In this document: piece after piece, positions 18,852 to 27,953 of the stretch
Layout: each line of letters starts with the position of its first letter
How positions within the stretch are numbered: the first letter of the stretch is position 1
Source: CAVQMB01 sp963713445
Lineage (GTDB): Bacteria; Pseudomonadota; Gammaproteobacteria; Competibacterales; Competibacteraceae
Assembly: GCA_963713445.1 (NCBI GenBank)
Contig: CAVQMB010000010.1
Location: forward strand, 27,304-91,303
Direction of reading: 5' to 3'
DNA length: 64,000 bases
Position numbers and translations under genes: made by a program
Notes under the pieces: model-generated
What the model was told of the DNA's origin: nothing
The model's input: only the letters and a program-made list of their open reading frames with translations
Database searches by the model: none

Positions 18852-19672
18852 GCGAATCGAGCGAATCGAACGAACCCATAGTCCGCTTTGACAAAGTCAC
18901 CAAACGCTTCGGTGATCTGGTCGTACTGCGCGATTTCGACTTCGAGGTCTACCCCGGCGAAAAGGTCGTGCTGATGGGCCCATCCGGTTCCGGAAAATCC
19001 ACGGCACTGCGCATCGTGATGACGCTGGAAACCATTCAGGGTGGTGTGGTGTACGTCGATAACGAACCGCTGTGGCATGAACAGAAAGCCGGGAAGCTGG
19101 TCCCTGCTGGCGAACGTCACCTGCATCATATGCGGGAGAAAGTCGGCATGGTATTCCAGCACTTCAATCTGTTTCCCAACATGACGGTGTTGCGCAATAT
19201 CAGCGAAGCGCCCATCCACGTCCTTGGTCTGCCTCGGGAGCAGGCCGTGGAACGGGCCGAAGGACTGCTAAAAATGGTTGGACTGCTGGACAAGAAGGAT
19301 AGCTTCCCGGCCCAACTTTCCGGTGGCCAGAAGCAACGGGTCGCGATCGCCCGGGCCATGGCCATGCGCCCCAAGGTGTTACTGTTCGACGAACCAACCT
19401 CCGCGCTCGATCCCGAGATGGTGGGCGACGTCTTGCAGGTCATGAAGGATCTGGCCGTGGAGCATGACCTGACCATGATCGTGGTCACTCACGAAATGGG
19501 CTTCGCGCGGGACGTCGCTGACCGGGTCTGTTTCTTCGACGACGGCCAGCTCGTCGAACAGGGTGATCCGGAGCAGATCTTCACCGCACCCAGAAGCGAC
19601 CGCCTGCGCCAATTCCTGCGCAGTGTGCTGAAGGAAAACAAGCAGCAGGAGGCCCCCCAGGAAACCTCCTGA
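18848..19672 (+). CDS. ehuA: Ectoine/hydroxyectoine ABC transporter ATPase EhuA-like
   Basis: A 274-residue ATPase. Walker A GPSGSGKST is near residues 44-52, the signature LSGGQKQR near 158-165 and Walker B VLLFDEPTSALD near 179-190. The stretch ETIQGGVVYVDNEPLWHEQK followed by AGKLVPAGERHL and VGMVFQHFNLFPNMTVL is characteristic: EhuA proteins carry this insertion (NG.LVPA..RH) between Walker A and the Q-loop, which generic amino-acid ATPases lack. It is the last gene of the operon and is followed by a stem-loop. Confidence 0.85.
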   Translation: MSESSESNEPIVRFDKVTKRFGDLVVLRDFDFEVYPGEKVVLMGPSGSGKSTALRIVMTLETIQGGVVYVDNEPLWHEQKAGKLVPAGERHLHHMREKVGMVFQHFNLFPNMTVLRNISEAPIHVLGLPREQAVERAEGLLKMVGLLDKKDSFPAQLSGGQKQRVAIARAMAMRPKVLLFDEPTSALDPEMVGDVLQVMKDLAVEHDLTMIVVTHEMGFARDVADRVCFFDDGQLVEQGDPEQIFTAPRSDRLRQFLRSVLKENKQQEAPQETS

Positions 19673-19802
19673 CAACGACCCACGCGACCGCGACCTCCTC
19701 AATACCGTGCAATCATCTGTCACAATGTGGTCCGGGCAGTAGAACAAGCCCGAACGAGTAACGCCTGACGGCAATCCCGGGCACTACCGCAAGCGTTGCG
19801 AC

Positions 19803-19829
19803 GGGCCGGGGAAAAAGTTTCCCCGGCCC
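19803..19829. terminator. Strong stem-loop after ehuA, possible terminator
   Basis: GGGCCGGGGAAA and TTTCCCCGGCCC pair perfectly over 12 bp around a 3-nt loop. There is no T run after it, so it may be a weak or Rho-assisted terminator of ehuBCDA, or a leader structure for the dehydrogenase gene that starts 116 bp downstream. Confidence 0.5.
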
Positions 19830-19944
19830 CTCCCCGGCGCCGATACCTATTCGAATCGGGCGGGAGCATTTGAACTTTTCCTCGCCGCGAAACTGATAAC
19901 TTGTTGTCTCGGAAAGTACCGTTTTTCTTGCCCTTTCGGAGGCA

Positions 19945-21447
19945 ATGCAAGTTATGCCAGCTCAGATCCTTCAGCATCCGGCCAGCGAGCTGCCACTGCG
20001 CGACCCACGCCTGCTGCGTGAATTCGCCTACATCGACGGCAAGTGGTGTGCGGCGACAGACGGCGCGGTCTGCCCGGTCGACAACCCGGCCGATGGTCAA
20101 CGGCTGGGACAGGTGCCCGACCTGGGTCGTGACGAAATCCGGCAAGCCATCGCCGCCGCCGGCCGTGCCCTGCGCCACTGGCGGCGTCTGCCGGCTCGTG
20201 AACGGTCCCGCTGTCTGCAGGCATGGTACCGGCTGATTCTCGACAACAAGGAGGATCTGGCCCGGCTGATGACGCTGGAACAGGGCAAACCGCTGGCCGA
20301 GGCCCGCGGCGAGATCGACTATGCGGCCAGCTTCGTCGACTGGTTCGCTGCCGAAGCCGAGCGCAGCTACGGCGACACCATTCCCAGTCACCTGCCCGGC
20401 CGCCGGCTGTTCACCGTGCGCGAACCGGTCGGTGTGGTCGCCGTGGTGACACCATGGAACTTCCCGTGCGCCATGATCACGCGCAAAGCGGCGGCGGCGC
20501 TGGCAGCCGGCTGCACGCTAGTGGTCAGACCCGCCACTGAGACGCCGTTTTCGGCACTGGCACTGGCTGAACTGGCTGAACGCGCCGGCTTCCCGGCCGG
20601 TGTGTTTTCGGTGCTGACAGGCGATGGTGCCACCATCGGCGGTGAATTATGCGCCAATCCGATGGTACGGGCGGTCAGTTTCACCGGCTCGACCGAGGTC
20701 GGCCGCAAACTGCTGGCCCAGGGTGCTGGCACAGTTAAGCGTATGAGCATGGAACTCGGTGGTCACGCACCATTCATCGTGTTCGCCGATGCCGAGCTCG
20801 ATGCCGCCGTCGCCGGCGCCATCGCAGCGAAATTCCAGACCACCGGTCAGGACTGCCTGGCAGCCAACCGCATCTATGTGCACGAAAGCTGCTACCAGGA
20901 TTTCCTCGAACGCTTCGCCAAAGCGGCTGCAGCACTCAAGGTTGGCCCCGGCCTGGAGCCGGGCATCGACCAGGGTCCGCTGATCGATCAGCGCGCCCTG
21001 CACAAGGTCGAAAGCCAGGTGGCCGACGCTCTGGCCCACGGTGCCCGGCTGCTCACCGGCGGCCACCGGCATGCGCTCGGCGGACTGTTCTACCAACCCA
21101 CGGTGTTGGCCGACGTCACCCCGGCCATGAGCATCTATTACGAAGAGACCTTTGGCCCGGTTGCCGCAGTACTGCCGTTCAGTGATGAGCGCAGTGTGCT
21201 GGAACAGGCCAACGACACCGAATACGGCCTCGCGGCCTACATCTATGCCCGCGACAGCGATCGTATCTGGAATGCTGTCGATGGCCTCGAATACGGCATG
21301 GTGGCGGTCAACACCGCCAAGATGACCGGCGCCCCGATCCCGTTCGGCGGGGTCAAGCAATCCGGCCTGGGCCGCGAAGGCTCACGCCACGGGCTGGACG
21401 AGTTCACCGAGCTGAAATACGTCTGTCTGGGACACCACGCCGCTTGA
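19945..21447 (+). CDS. doeC: GabD/DoeC-type aldehyde dehydrogenase
   Basis: A 500-residue NAD(P)-dependent aldehyde dehydrogenase of the succinate-semialdehyde group. PWNFPCAMITRK is near residues 170-181, the cofactor loop FTGSTEVGRKL near 248-258, the catalytic Glu in MELGGHAPFIV near 269-279 and the catalytic Cys in TTGQDCLAANR near 299-309. CGGAGG lies just before the ATG. In Halomonas a protein of this family, DoeC, oxidises aspartate semialdehyde late in ectoine breakdown; the place after ehuBCDA and before a DoeD-type transaminase supports that role. Succinate semialdehyde is the alternative substrate. Confidence 0.8.
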   Translation: MQVMPAQILQHPASELPLRDPRLLREFAYIDGKWCAATDGAVCPVDNPADGQRLGQVPDLGRDEIRQAIAAAGRALRHWRRLPARERSRCLQAWYRLILDNKEDLARLMTLEQGKPLAEARGEIDYAASFVDWFAAEAERSYGDTIPSHLPGRRLFTVREPVGVVAVVTPWNFPCAMITRKAAAALAAGCTLVVRPATETPFSALALAELAERAGFPAGVFSVLTGDGATIGGELCANPMVRAVSFTGSTEVGRKLLAQGAGTVKRMSMELGGHAPFIVFADAELDAAVAGAIAAKFQTTGQDCLAANRIYVHESCYQDFLERFAKAAAALKVGPGLEPGIDQGPLIDQRALHKVESQVADALAHGARLLTGGHRHALGGLFYQPTVLADVTPAMSIYYEETFGPVAAVLPFSDERSVLEQANDTEYGLAAYIYARDSDRIWNAVDGLEYGMVAVNTAKMTGAPIPFGGVKQSGLGREGSRHGLDEFTELKYVCLGHHAA

Positions 21448-21544
21448 TCACCACAGCGACCGCGAGCAACCTGACTGACAACTCCGGGCGCGGCGCACCG
21501 GCGCTGCGCCTTACGATCACCGAACCCACGAGGACCCACTCACC

Positions 21545-22957
21545 ATGAGCGAAACCCTGCGCAACGACCTGGCGCTGGAAGACATCGACCGGCGCACCAT
21601 GTTTCACCCGTCGACCAATCTGAAGAACCACGCCCATGGCGACAGCCCGGTGCGGATCATGGATACCGCGCACGGTATCTATGTGGTCGACAACAAAGGC
21701 ACCGAACTGCTGGACGCCTTTGCCGGCCTGTACTGCGTCAACATCGGCTATGGTCGCATGGAAATGGCCGATGCCATCTACAAGCAGGCCAAGCAGCTGG
21801 CGTATTACCACGCCTATGTCGGCCACAGCACCGAAGCCGCTATTCACCTGTCCGAGCGGGTGCTGGCGCTGGCGCCGGCCGGCATGAGCAAGATCTACTA
21901 CGGCCTGTCCGGTTCCGACGCCAACGAAACCCAGGTCAAGCTGGTCTGGTACTACAACAACATCCTCGATCGGCCCAAGAAGAAAAAAATCATCTCCCGC
22001 CTGCGCGGCTACCACGGCTCCACCGTCATGTCCGGCAGTCTCACCGGTCTACCGGGCTTTCACACGGCTTTCGATCTGCCGTTGCCGCAGGTGAAGCACA
22101 CGATCACGCCGCACTACTACCGCCAGGCTGAGCCCGGCATGAGCGAGCGTGAGTTCTCCCAGTATTGTGCCAACCAACTGGAGCAAATGATTCTGGATGA
22201 AGGTCCGGATACCGTCGCTGCGTTCATCGGCGAGCCGGTGCTGGGCACCGGCGGTATCATTCCGCCGCCGGACGGCTACTGGGAAGCGATCCAGGCGGTG
22301 CTGGCCAAGTACGACATCCTTCTAATCGCCGACGAAGTGGTCACCGGCTTCGGCCGCATCGGCGCCGATTTCGGCTCCAAGCACTACGGCATCAAGCCCG
22401 ACCTGATCACCATTGCCAAGGGACTCACCAGCGCTTACGCGCCGCTGTCCGGCGTCATCGTCGGCGATAGGGTTTGGCAGGTTCTGGAGCAGGGCAGCGA
22501 CAAACTGGGCCCGATCGGCCATGGCTACACCTATTCCGCCCATCCTCTGGGCGTGGCGGCCGGGGTCGCCAACCTGGACGTGCTGGCCCGCGAAAACCTG
22601 ACCGCCAATGCCCGTGACACCGGTGCTTACTTCCAGCAGCGGATGCACGCCACCTTCGACAACCACCCGCTGGTCGGGGAGGTACGCGGTGTCGGCCTGC
22701 TGGCAGCGCTGGAGTTCGTCGCCGACAAGGCAGGCAAGCGGAATTTCGATCCCGACCTCAAGGTCGGCGCCCGGGTCTCGGCCGCCTGCCTGGAACGCAA
22801 CATGATCGCCCGCGCCATGCCCAATGGCGACATTCTCGGCTTTGCGCCGCCGCTGGTGATCAGCCGCGCCGAGGTCGACGACGTGGTCGAGCGGACCCGG
22901 ACCGCGGTCGACAGCGTCCGCGACCAGCTGGTGCGCGAAGGCGTCTGGAAAGATTGA
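21545..22957 (+). CDS. doeD: Class III aminotransferase, DoeD-like
   Basis: A 470-residue PLP enzyme of the omega-aminotransferase class. The cofactor region SGSDANETQVKLVWYYNN is near residues 121-138, the YHGSTVMSGSLTG loop near 157-169, the PLP-binding Asp in LIADEVVTGFGR near 261-272 and the Schiff-base Lys in ITIAKGLTSAYAPLSG near 289-304. In ectoine catabolism DoeD removes the amino group of 2,4-diaminobutyrate to give aspartate semialdehyde, which DoeC then oxidises; gene order here fits. It could otherwise act on putrescine, GABA or taurine-like amines. Confidence 0.78.
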   Translation: MSETLRNDLALEDIDRRTMFHPSTNLKNHAHGDSPVRIMDTAHGIYVVDNKGTELLDAFAGLYCVNIGYGRMEMADAIYKQAKQLAYYHAYVGHSTEAAIHLSERVLALAPAGMSKIYYGLSGSDANETQVKLVWYYNNILDRPKKKKIISRLRGYHGSTVMSGSLTGLPGFHTAFDLPLPQVKHTITPHYYRQAEPGMSEREFSQYCANQLEQMILDEGPDTVAAFIGEPVLGTGGIIPPPDGYWEAIQAVLAKYDILLIADEVVTGFGRIGADFGSKHYGIKPDLITIAKGLTSAYAPLSGVIVGDRVWQVLEQGSDKLGPIGHGYTYSAHPLGVAAGVANLDVLARENLTANARDTGAYFQQRMHATFDNHPLVGEVRGVGLLAALEFVADKAGKRNFDPDLKVGARVSAACLERNMIARAMPNGDILGFAPPLVISRAEVDDVVERTRTAVDSVRDQLVREGVWKD

Positions 22958-22973
22958 GCCCTGTCCTTAAGCG

Positions 22974-23939
22974 CTAGTGATCGACGCGGGCAGCAACGGC
23001 CGCCCGCTGTCGTTTACGCAGCAACGCCTCGCGCCGGGCGATGTAGGTGGTACTGACGAAAATCACGCCGCCTCCGACCCAGGTCCACAGGTCCGGCCAC
23101 TCGCCAAATACCGCCCCACCGATCAGCGCGGCCCAAACCAGACGCAGGAAGGTGATAGGCTCCACTGCGCCAACATCCGCCACCCGGTAAGCCTGCACGA
23201 TGGACAGCTGGGCGCCGCTACCCAATAGGCCTAGCACCAGCAGTCCGGCCAATTCGGCCGGGCCTGGCCAGCGCCAAACGAACAATGCGGGGATCAGCGT
23301 CAGCGGCGTCATCAGAGTATTCAGATAGGCGCTGATAGTGACCGGCGAATCGGTGCGGGTCAGCCATTTGGCCAGCAGCCGGCCGCTGCTGCCCAGCACA
23401 ACCACTATCAGCATCAACGTGATTCCCAGGCTGAGCGGTTGTGCTCCCGGGCGGATGATGATCAGCGCACCGCCAAATCCCACTACCAGCGCGCTCCAGC
23501 GACGCAGCCGCGCGCGTTCCCCGAGCAGCAGGATCGCCGCCAGTGTCAGCACCAGCGGCATGGTCATCTGCAGCGCCGCCACCTGCGCCAGTGGAATCAG
23601 GCTGAGCGCGGTGAATGCGGCCAGCATGTTCACCGTCATGATACCCGCCCGCACCAGATGCAGCCCCAGGCGCCGGGTCCGGTAGATGCTGAACCCGCGC
23701 TGCAGCACCAGCGGCACGAACACACCCAGACCGAATAGGTTACGCCAGAATGCGATCAGCAAAGGCGGCAGGCCTTCTCGGGTCGACAAGTACCGGATCA
23801 TGGCCTGCATGCTGGTGAACAACAGTGTCGCCAGCACCATCCACACCACACCCCGGACACTGGCAGGCAATGCCTCGAAGCGGCCCGTGATTGCTTTCAA
23901 GACAGTTGGCGCGGCATAACCATCGGGCAAGAATAGCAC
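22974..23939 (-). CDS. DMT-superfamily EamA transporter
   Basis: A 321-residue inner-membrane protein with about ten hydrophobic helices in two similar halves, as in EamA/RhaT-type drug and metabolite exporters. WMVLATLLFTSMQAMIRYLS starts the first repeat and TFLRLVWAALIGGAVFGEWP lies in the second. It is convergent with the aminotransferase gene with only 16 bp between stops. The exported compound cannot be inferred. Confidence 0.88.
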   Translation of the reverse strand: MLFLPDGYAAPTVLKAITGRFEALPASVRGVVWMVLATLLFTSMQAMIRYLSTREGLPPLLIAFWRNLFGLGVFVPLVLQRGFSIYRTRRLGLHLVRAGIMTVNMLAAFTALSLIPLAQVAALQMTMPLVLTLAAILLLGERARLRRWSALVVGFGGALIIIRPGAQPLSLGITLMLIVVVLGSSGRLLAKWLTRTDSPVTISAYLNTLMTPLTLIPALFVWRWPGPAELAGLLVLGLLGSGAQLSIVQAYRVADVGAVEPITFLRLVWAALIGGAVFGEWPDLWTWVGGGVIFVSTTYIARREALLRKRQRAAVAARVDH

Positions 23940-24012
23940 TACCGTCCGATCGGCAACGTTTCGCCAGCGCCGCTAGTGACATACAATTCGCCCGCAACCC
24001 GTGGGGCCTGAA

Positions 24013-25173
24013 ATGGAAAGCAGCGCGAACAAACTCACCATAGCTCACCGCGTCACCTATGTCGGCGCCGCCATCAACGTGCTGCTGGCTATCGTCAAAC
24101 TCAGCGTTGGCGTTCTGGCCCACTCTCATGCCCTGATCGCCGATGGCCTGCATTCGCTGTCCGACCTGGTGTCGGATGCGCTAGTGGTTATCAGCTCTCG
24201 TCTTGCCCATCGTTCGCCGGACGCCGACCATCCGTACGGACACGAGCGCTTCGAGACCCTGGGCACATTGTTGCTGGGTGCCCTGCTGATGGCCGTCGCC
24301 GGCGCACTGGCCTTCGATAACGTAGCGCGGCTGCTGCAGGAGAGCGACGTAGTCCGGCCCGGCCGGCTGGCGCTGGTCATCGCATTACTGTCAGTGGGAA
24401 GCAAGGAGTGGCTTTATCAGTATACCGTGCGCGCCGCCCGCCGGATCCGCTCCGATCTGTTGAAGGCCAACGCCTGGCATCACCGCAGCGATGCACTGTC
24501 TTCGGTGGTGGTATTCATCGGTATCGGTGGTGCCCGGCTCGGATTCCCCGGGCTCGACAGCATCAGCGCCCTGGTCGTCGCTGGCATGATCGCCCAAATC
24601 GGCTGGTCACTGATGTGGGACAGCACCCGGGAACTGGTCGATACTGCACTACCCGATGACGAGGTCGCCGCCATGCGGACCATTGCGGAGTCGGTCGAGG
24701 GCGTGCGCGAAGTGCACAGCCTGCGGACCCGCCGTATGGGTGGTGGCACCGTGCTTGACATTCACATTCAGGTTGACCCCGGTATCAGCGTGTCGGAAGG
24801 CCACCAGATCGGTGTCTGGGTCGCCCGCCGGCTACGCGAGGAATTCGACCATATCAACGACGTCACATTCCATGTCGATCCGGAAGACGATTCCGAAATC
24901 AATCCCGCCGTCGAATCCGCCCCGCCGCTGCCGTTGCGCAGCGAGATACTGGCTGAGCTGCAGCGGACCTGGCGCGGTCAGCCGGCCTACGACCAGGCCG
25001 AGCGCATCATGCTGCACTACGTGGGCCAGCAGGTCGACGTCGAGCTGTTTCTGCCCACCAGCGCCGTTGTCGACGATCCCGGTACCGCCCACAGTCTGGT
25101 CGCACACGGACCATTATGGCTGCGGCGGCTGCGGCTCTGGCAGCGATTCGGCCAGGGCCAGAGCCTCACCTGA
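24013..25173 (+). CDS. Cation diffusion facilitator metal transporter
   Basis: A 386-residue inner-membrane exporter of divalent metals (Zn, Fe, Mn or similar). HALIADGLHSLSDLVSDALV near residues 41-60 and AWHHRSDALSSVVVF near 155-169 carry the paired His/Asp metal-site residues of the transport domain. The C-terminal region with VHSLRTRRMGGGTVLDIHIQ is the cytoplasmic metal-sensing fold, here extended by some 80 residues beyond the usual end. The ATG at 24013 is preferred to the GTG at 24001 because of its GGGG site. Confidence 0.88.
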   Translation: MESSANKLTIAHRVTYVGAAINVLLAIVKLSVGVLAHSHALIADGLHSLSDLVSDALVVISSRLAHRSPDADHPYGHERFETLGTLLLGALLMAVAGALAFDNVARLLQESDVVRPGRLALVIALLSVGSKEWLYQYTVRAARRIRSDLLKANAWHHRSDALSSVVVFIGIGGARLGFPGLDSISALVVAGMIAQIGWSLMWDSTRELVDTALPDDEVAAMRTIAESVEGVREVHSLRTRRMGGGTVLDIHIQVDPGISVSEGHQIGVWVARRLREEFDHINDVTFHVDPEDDSEINPAVESAPPLPLRSEILAELQRTWRGQPAYDQAERIMLHYVGQQVDVELFLPTSAVVDDPGTAHSLVAHGPLWLRRLRLWQRFGQGQSLT

Positions 25174-25224
25174 CTGATCCAGTCCGCTGCCACCTCAGCA
25201 CGCGCACGGGAACCGACGCCCCGC

Positions 25225-26031
25225 ATGCACATCAGTCTGCTTCAAACCATCGTCCTGGCGATCGTTCAGGGCATTACTGAATTCCTGCCCGTTTCCAGTT
25301 CGGCCCATCTGATTCTGGTGCCGAAGCTGAGCGACTGGCCGGATCAAGGCCTGGGATTTGACCTCTCGGTACACTTGGGCACACTGACCGCCGTGGTGCT
25401 GTATTTCCGCCACGAACTGGCCGCCATGGCGGGCGCCGGCCTGCGGTCCCTGTTGACGCGCCACCTCGATGGCGAGGCCCGGCTGGCCTGGGCGGTAGTG
25501 CTGGGCACGATTCCGGTCGGTCTGACCGGCCTGCTGTTCGGCGCCTGGATCGAGAGCGCTCTACGCTCGGCCCGGGTGATCACCGTGACCACAGTCGGCT
25601 ACGGCCTACTGCTGTGGTGGGCGGATCACCGGGCCGGCTCCGGCCGCCGTGAGCAGCAACTGGGCTGGCGCGACGTGGCCATTGTCGGATGTGCTCAGGC
25701 GCTGGCGCTGGTACCCGGTACGTCACGTTCCGGTATAACCATGACAGCGGGTTTGTTCTGCGGCCTGAGCCGCACCGGGGCAGCCCGATTCTCTTTTTTG
25801 CTGGCAATTCCGGTCACGGCACTGGCCGGCGTCCTCAAACTGCTGGAACTGGCCGCTGCCGGGGCACCGGTTGACTGGTTCGCGTTCGCCCTGGGCGGAA
25901 TCATCTCGGCGCTGTGCGCACTGCTCTGCATTCACTACTTCCTGCAGTTTCTGAGCCGGTTCGGCATGCTGCCGTATGTGGTCTATCGCCTGTTGCTTGG
26001 CGCCGCGCTGTTGACGCTGTTCGGTTGGTAA
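25225..26031 (+). CDS. uppP: Undecaprenyl-diphosphatase UppP (BacA)
   Basis: A 268-residue inner-membrane enzyme that removes a phosphate from undecaprenyl diphosphate to recycle the lipid carrier for peptidoglycan and other cell-wall polymers. Both signatures are intact: QGITEFLPVSSSAHLIL near residues 14-30 with the catalytic Glu, and PGTSRSGITMTAGLF near 160-174 with the catalytic Arg and Ser. Length is normal. Confidence 0.95.
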   Translation: MHISLLQTIVLAIVQGITEFLPVSSSAHLILVPKLSDWPDQGLGFDLSVHLGTLTAVVLYFRHELAAMAGAGLRSLLTRHLDGEARLAWAVVLGTIPVGLTGLLFGAWIESALRSARVITVTTVGYGLLLWWADHRAGSGRREQQLGWRDVAIVGCAQALALVPGTSRSGITMTAGLFCGLSRTGAARFSFLLAIPVTALAGVLKLLELAAAGAPVDWFAFALGGIISALCALLCIHYFLQFLSRFGMLPYVVYRLLLGAALLTLFGW

Positions 26032-26201
26032 AATCAGTCATTACAGTCTGTTAAGCTTGAGTTAAGTTTGAACTCATAGCCTGTAATGGCCACAAAAGTC
26101 CTGACGACGCCTGCAACCGGTGTGCGTCATGCCCAGCCTCTGCACCCCTCTTTCTGCCGGGGCCGCCTCCGCTAAAATGTCAACGCCAACAAGGAGATTG
26201 C

Positions 26202-26672
26202 ATGCTCATTTCTCCCGACCATATTCATCCGATGATCGTCCATTTCCCGATCGTCTTCTTCCTGTCAGCCGTCGCTCTGCAATTCATCGTCATGGTGCGG
26301 GGTGGCGACCTGGCCGAGCACAAATGCCTGCCGAACATCACCCTGGTTACCCTGATACTGGCGGCCCTGGCGGCCATGGCCGCCGCTTTCTTCGGTGACA
26401 TGGCATACGATATCGCACGTTCGAAGGGTTTTCCGGTCGGCCCGCTGAGCACTCATGCGGATCTGGGCCTGACCACGATGTGGATTATCATCGTGCTGGC
26501 GGTCATTCAGCTGTTCTGCTGGTGGCGGCGGATCTCGCTGGCCGGTGGCCGCGGTTGGTTCATGTTTCTGCTCGGCCTGATCGGCATCGGCTTTCTGCTG
26601 GTCACGGCCTATCACGGTGGTGACCTGGTCTACCACCTGGGTGTCAACGTCGACGCGGTGACGCCCAAATGA
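26202..26672 (+). CDS. DUF2231 membrane protein
   Basis: A 156-residue protein with four hydrophobic helices. The opening HIHPMIVHFPIVFFLSAVAL near residues 7-26 and the final AYHGGDLVYHLGVNV near 135-149 are the marks of the DUF2231 family, often found with haem or copper redox genes, function unproven. AAGGAG lies about 7 nt upstream of the ATG. A strong stem-loop follows. Confidence 0.85.
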   Translation: MLISPDHIHPMIVHFPIVFFLSAVALQFIVMVRGGDLAEHKCLPNITLVTLILAALAAMAAAFFGDMAYDIARSKGFPVGPLSTHADLGLTTMWIIIVLAVIQLFCWWRRISLAGGRGWFMFLLGLIGIGFLLVTAYHGGDLVYHLGVNVDAVTPK

Positions 26673-26688
26673 CCTGACTCGCCGAACC

Positions 26689-26715
26689 GGCGCCGGCCCA
26701 GCAATGGCCGGCGCC
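26689..26715. terminator. Stem-loop terminator after the DUF2231 gene
   Basis: GGCGCCGGCC at 26689-26698 and GGCCGGCGCC at 26706-26715 form a perfect 10-bp stem with a 7-nt loop, 17 bp after the stop codon and followed by ATTTCC. Confidence 0.7.
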
Positions 26716-26943
26716 ATTTCCACTAGTGGGTGCCATCACCATGGATGCCCCGGTTAAGCGTCTAGCGCTGGTTGCCGGCCCGACGCAGGCACCGGCATGA
26801 ATAACCCGTGCACCCGGGTTTGCTGAATAGCCAAGCTGTCCTCACCAGGGTCTCTCGGCGGGGCCGACCCCACCGTCCACGCGTTGCCGTGTCGCCGTTT
26901 GTGGCAAACTGGCCACCATGGCAATCCTGACGGAGGACAATTG

Positions 26944-27939
26944 ATGAGCATGACATTTCCCGCCCTATGGATCGAAGAAACCAGCGACGGCAGTTACCAA
27001 CGCCGTATCATCGAGCGCACCACCGACGACTTACCAGCCGGCGAGGTGTTGATCAAAGTGCGCTACTCATCGCTCAACTACAAGGATGCGCTATCGTCTA
27101 TCGGTAACAAGGGCGTCACCCGGAACTATCCGCATACCCCGGGCATCGACGCTGCTGGCACTGTCGTGGAGAGTGGCAACCCGCGCTTTGCCACCGGCGA
27201 TGAGGTGCTGGTCACCGGGTTCGATCTCGGCATGAACACCCATGGCGGCTTTGCCGGTTACATTCGGGTGCCAGCCGACTGGGTGGTTAAGCGGCCGGAC
27301 GGCTTGACGCTGCAGGAGAGCATGATTCTGGGCACAGCCGGGTTCACCGCCGCCATTTCGGTCCATAAACTGCAGCATGCCGGAGTGCATCCGGATAATG
27401 GCGAGGTGCTGGTTACCGGCGCATCCGGTGGTGTTGGCAGCCTCAGCGTGGCCATACTGGCCGGGCTCGGCTACCAGGTCGTGGCCGGCACCGGCAAGGC
27501 CGATGCGCACGATTTTCTGCGCCAGCTAGGCGCCCAGGGCTTCCTCAACCGGGAGGAATTGGTCGACGAGTCCGGCCGGCCGCTGCTGAAGAGTCGCTGG
27601 GCCGGGGTGTTGGATACGGTCGGCGGCGCGGCGCTGGATACTGCGATCAAATCGACCCAGCCTGGCGGCGCGGTGTCCTGCTGCGGCAACGTGGCCTCGC
27701 CCAAGCTCGACCTGACCGTATTCCCTTTCATCCTGCGCGGGGTGGACCTGCTTGGCGTTGATTCCCAGAACTGCCCCATGTCGCTGCGACAGGATCTCTG
27801 GCAACGGCTGGCCGGGCCCTGGAAACCCGCGCAGCTGGCCAGCGTCATGACCGCCACCGATCTAAACGGCCTGAACGACACCTGGATCGACGCCATCCTG
27901 CAGAGCCGGGTGCACGGCCACATCGTGGTTGAACTGTAA
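26944..27939 (+). CDS. acuI: AcuI/YhdH-family zinc-free quinone oxidoreductase
   Basis: A 331-residue medium-chain reductase without structural zinc. SSLNYKDALSSIGNKGVTR near residues 39-57 and HTPGIDAAGTVVES near 60-73 are typical of the YhdH/AcuI group, and VLVTGASGGVGSLSVAILAG near 156-175 is the NADPH-binding loop. AcuI reduces acryloyl-CoA to propionyl-CoA, a detoxification step in DMSP and 3-hydroxypropionate metabolism. Start at 26944 is supported by GGAGG 7 nt before. The reaction is taken from the family; no DMSP genes are in the window. Confidence 0.85.
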   Translation: MSMTFPALWIEETSDGSYQRRIIERTTDDLPAGEVLIKVRYSSLNYKDALSSIGNKGVTRNYPHTPGIDAAGTVVESGNPRFATGDEVLVTGFDLGMNTHGGFAGYIRVPADWVVKRPDGLTLQESMILGTAGFTAAISVHKLQHAGVHPDNGEVLVTGASGGVGSLSVAILAGLGYQVVAGTGKADAHDFLRQLGAQGFLNREELVDESGRPLLKSRWAGVLDTVGGAALDTAIKSTQPGGAVSCCGNVASPKLDLTVFPFILRGVDLLGVDSQNCPMSLRQDLWQRLAGPWKPAQLASVMTATDLNGLNDTWIDAILQSRVHGHIVVEL

Positions 27940-27953
27940 CCGGAACCGCTGTC

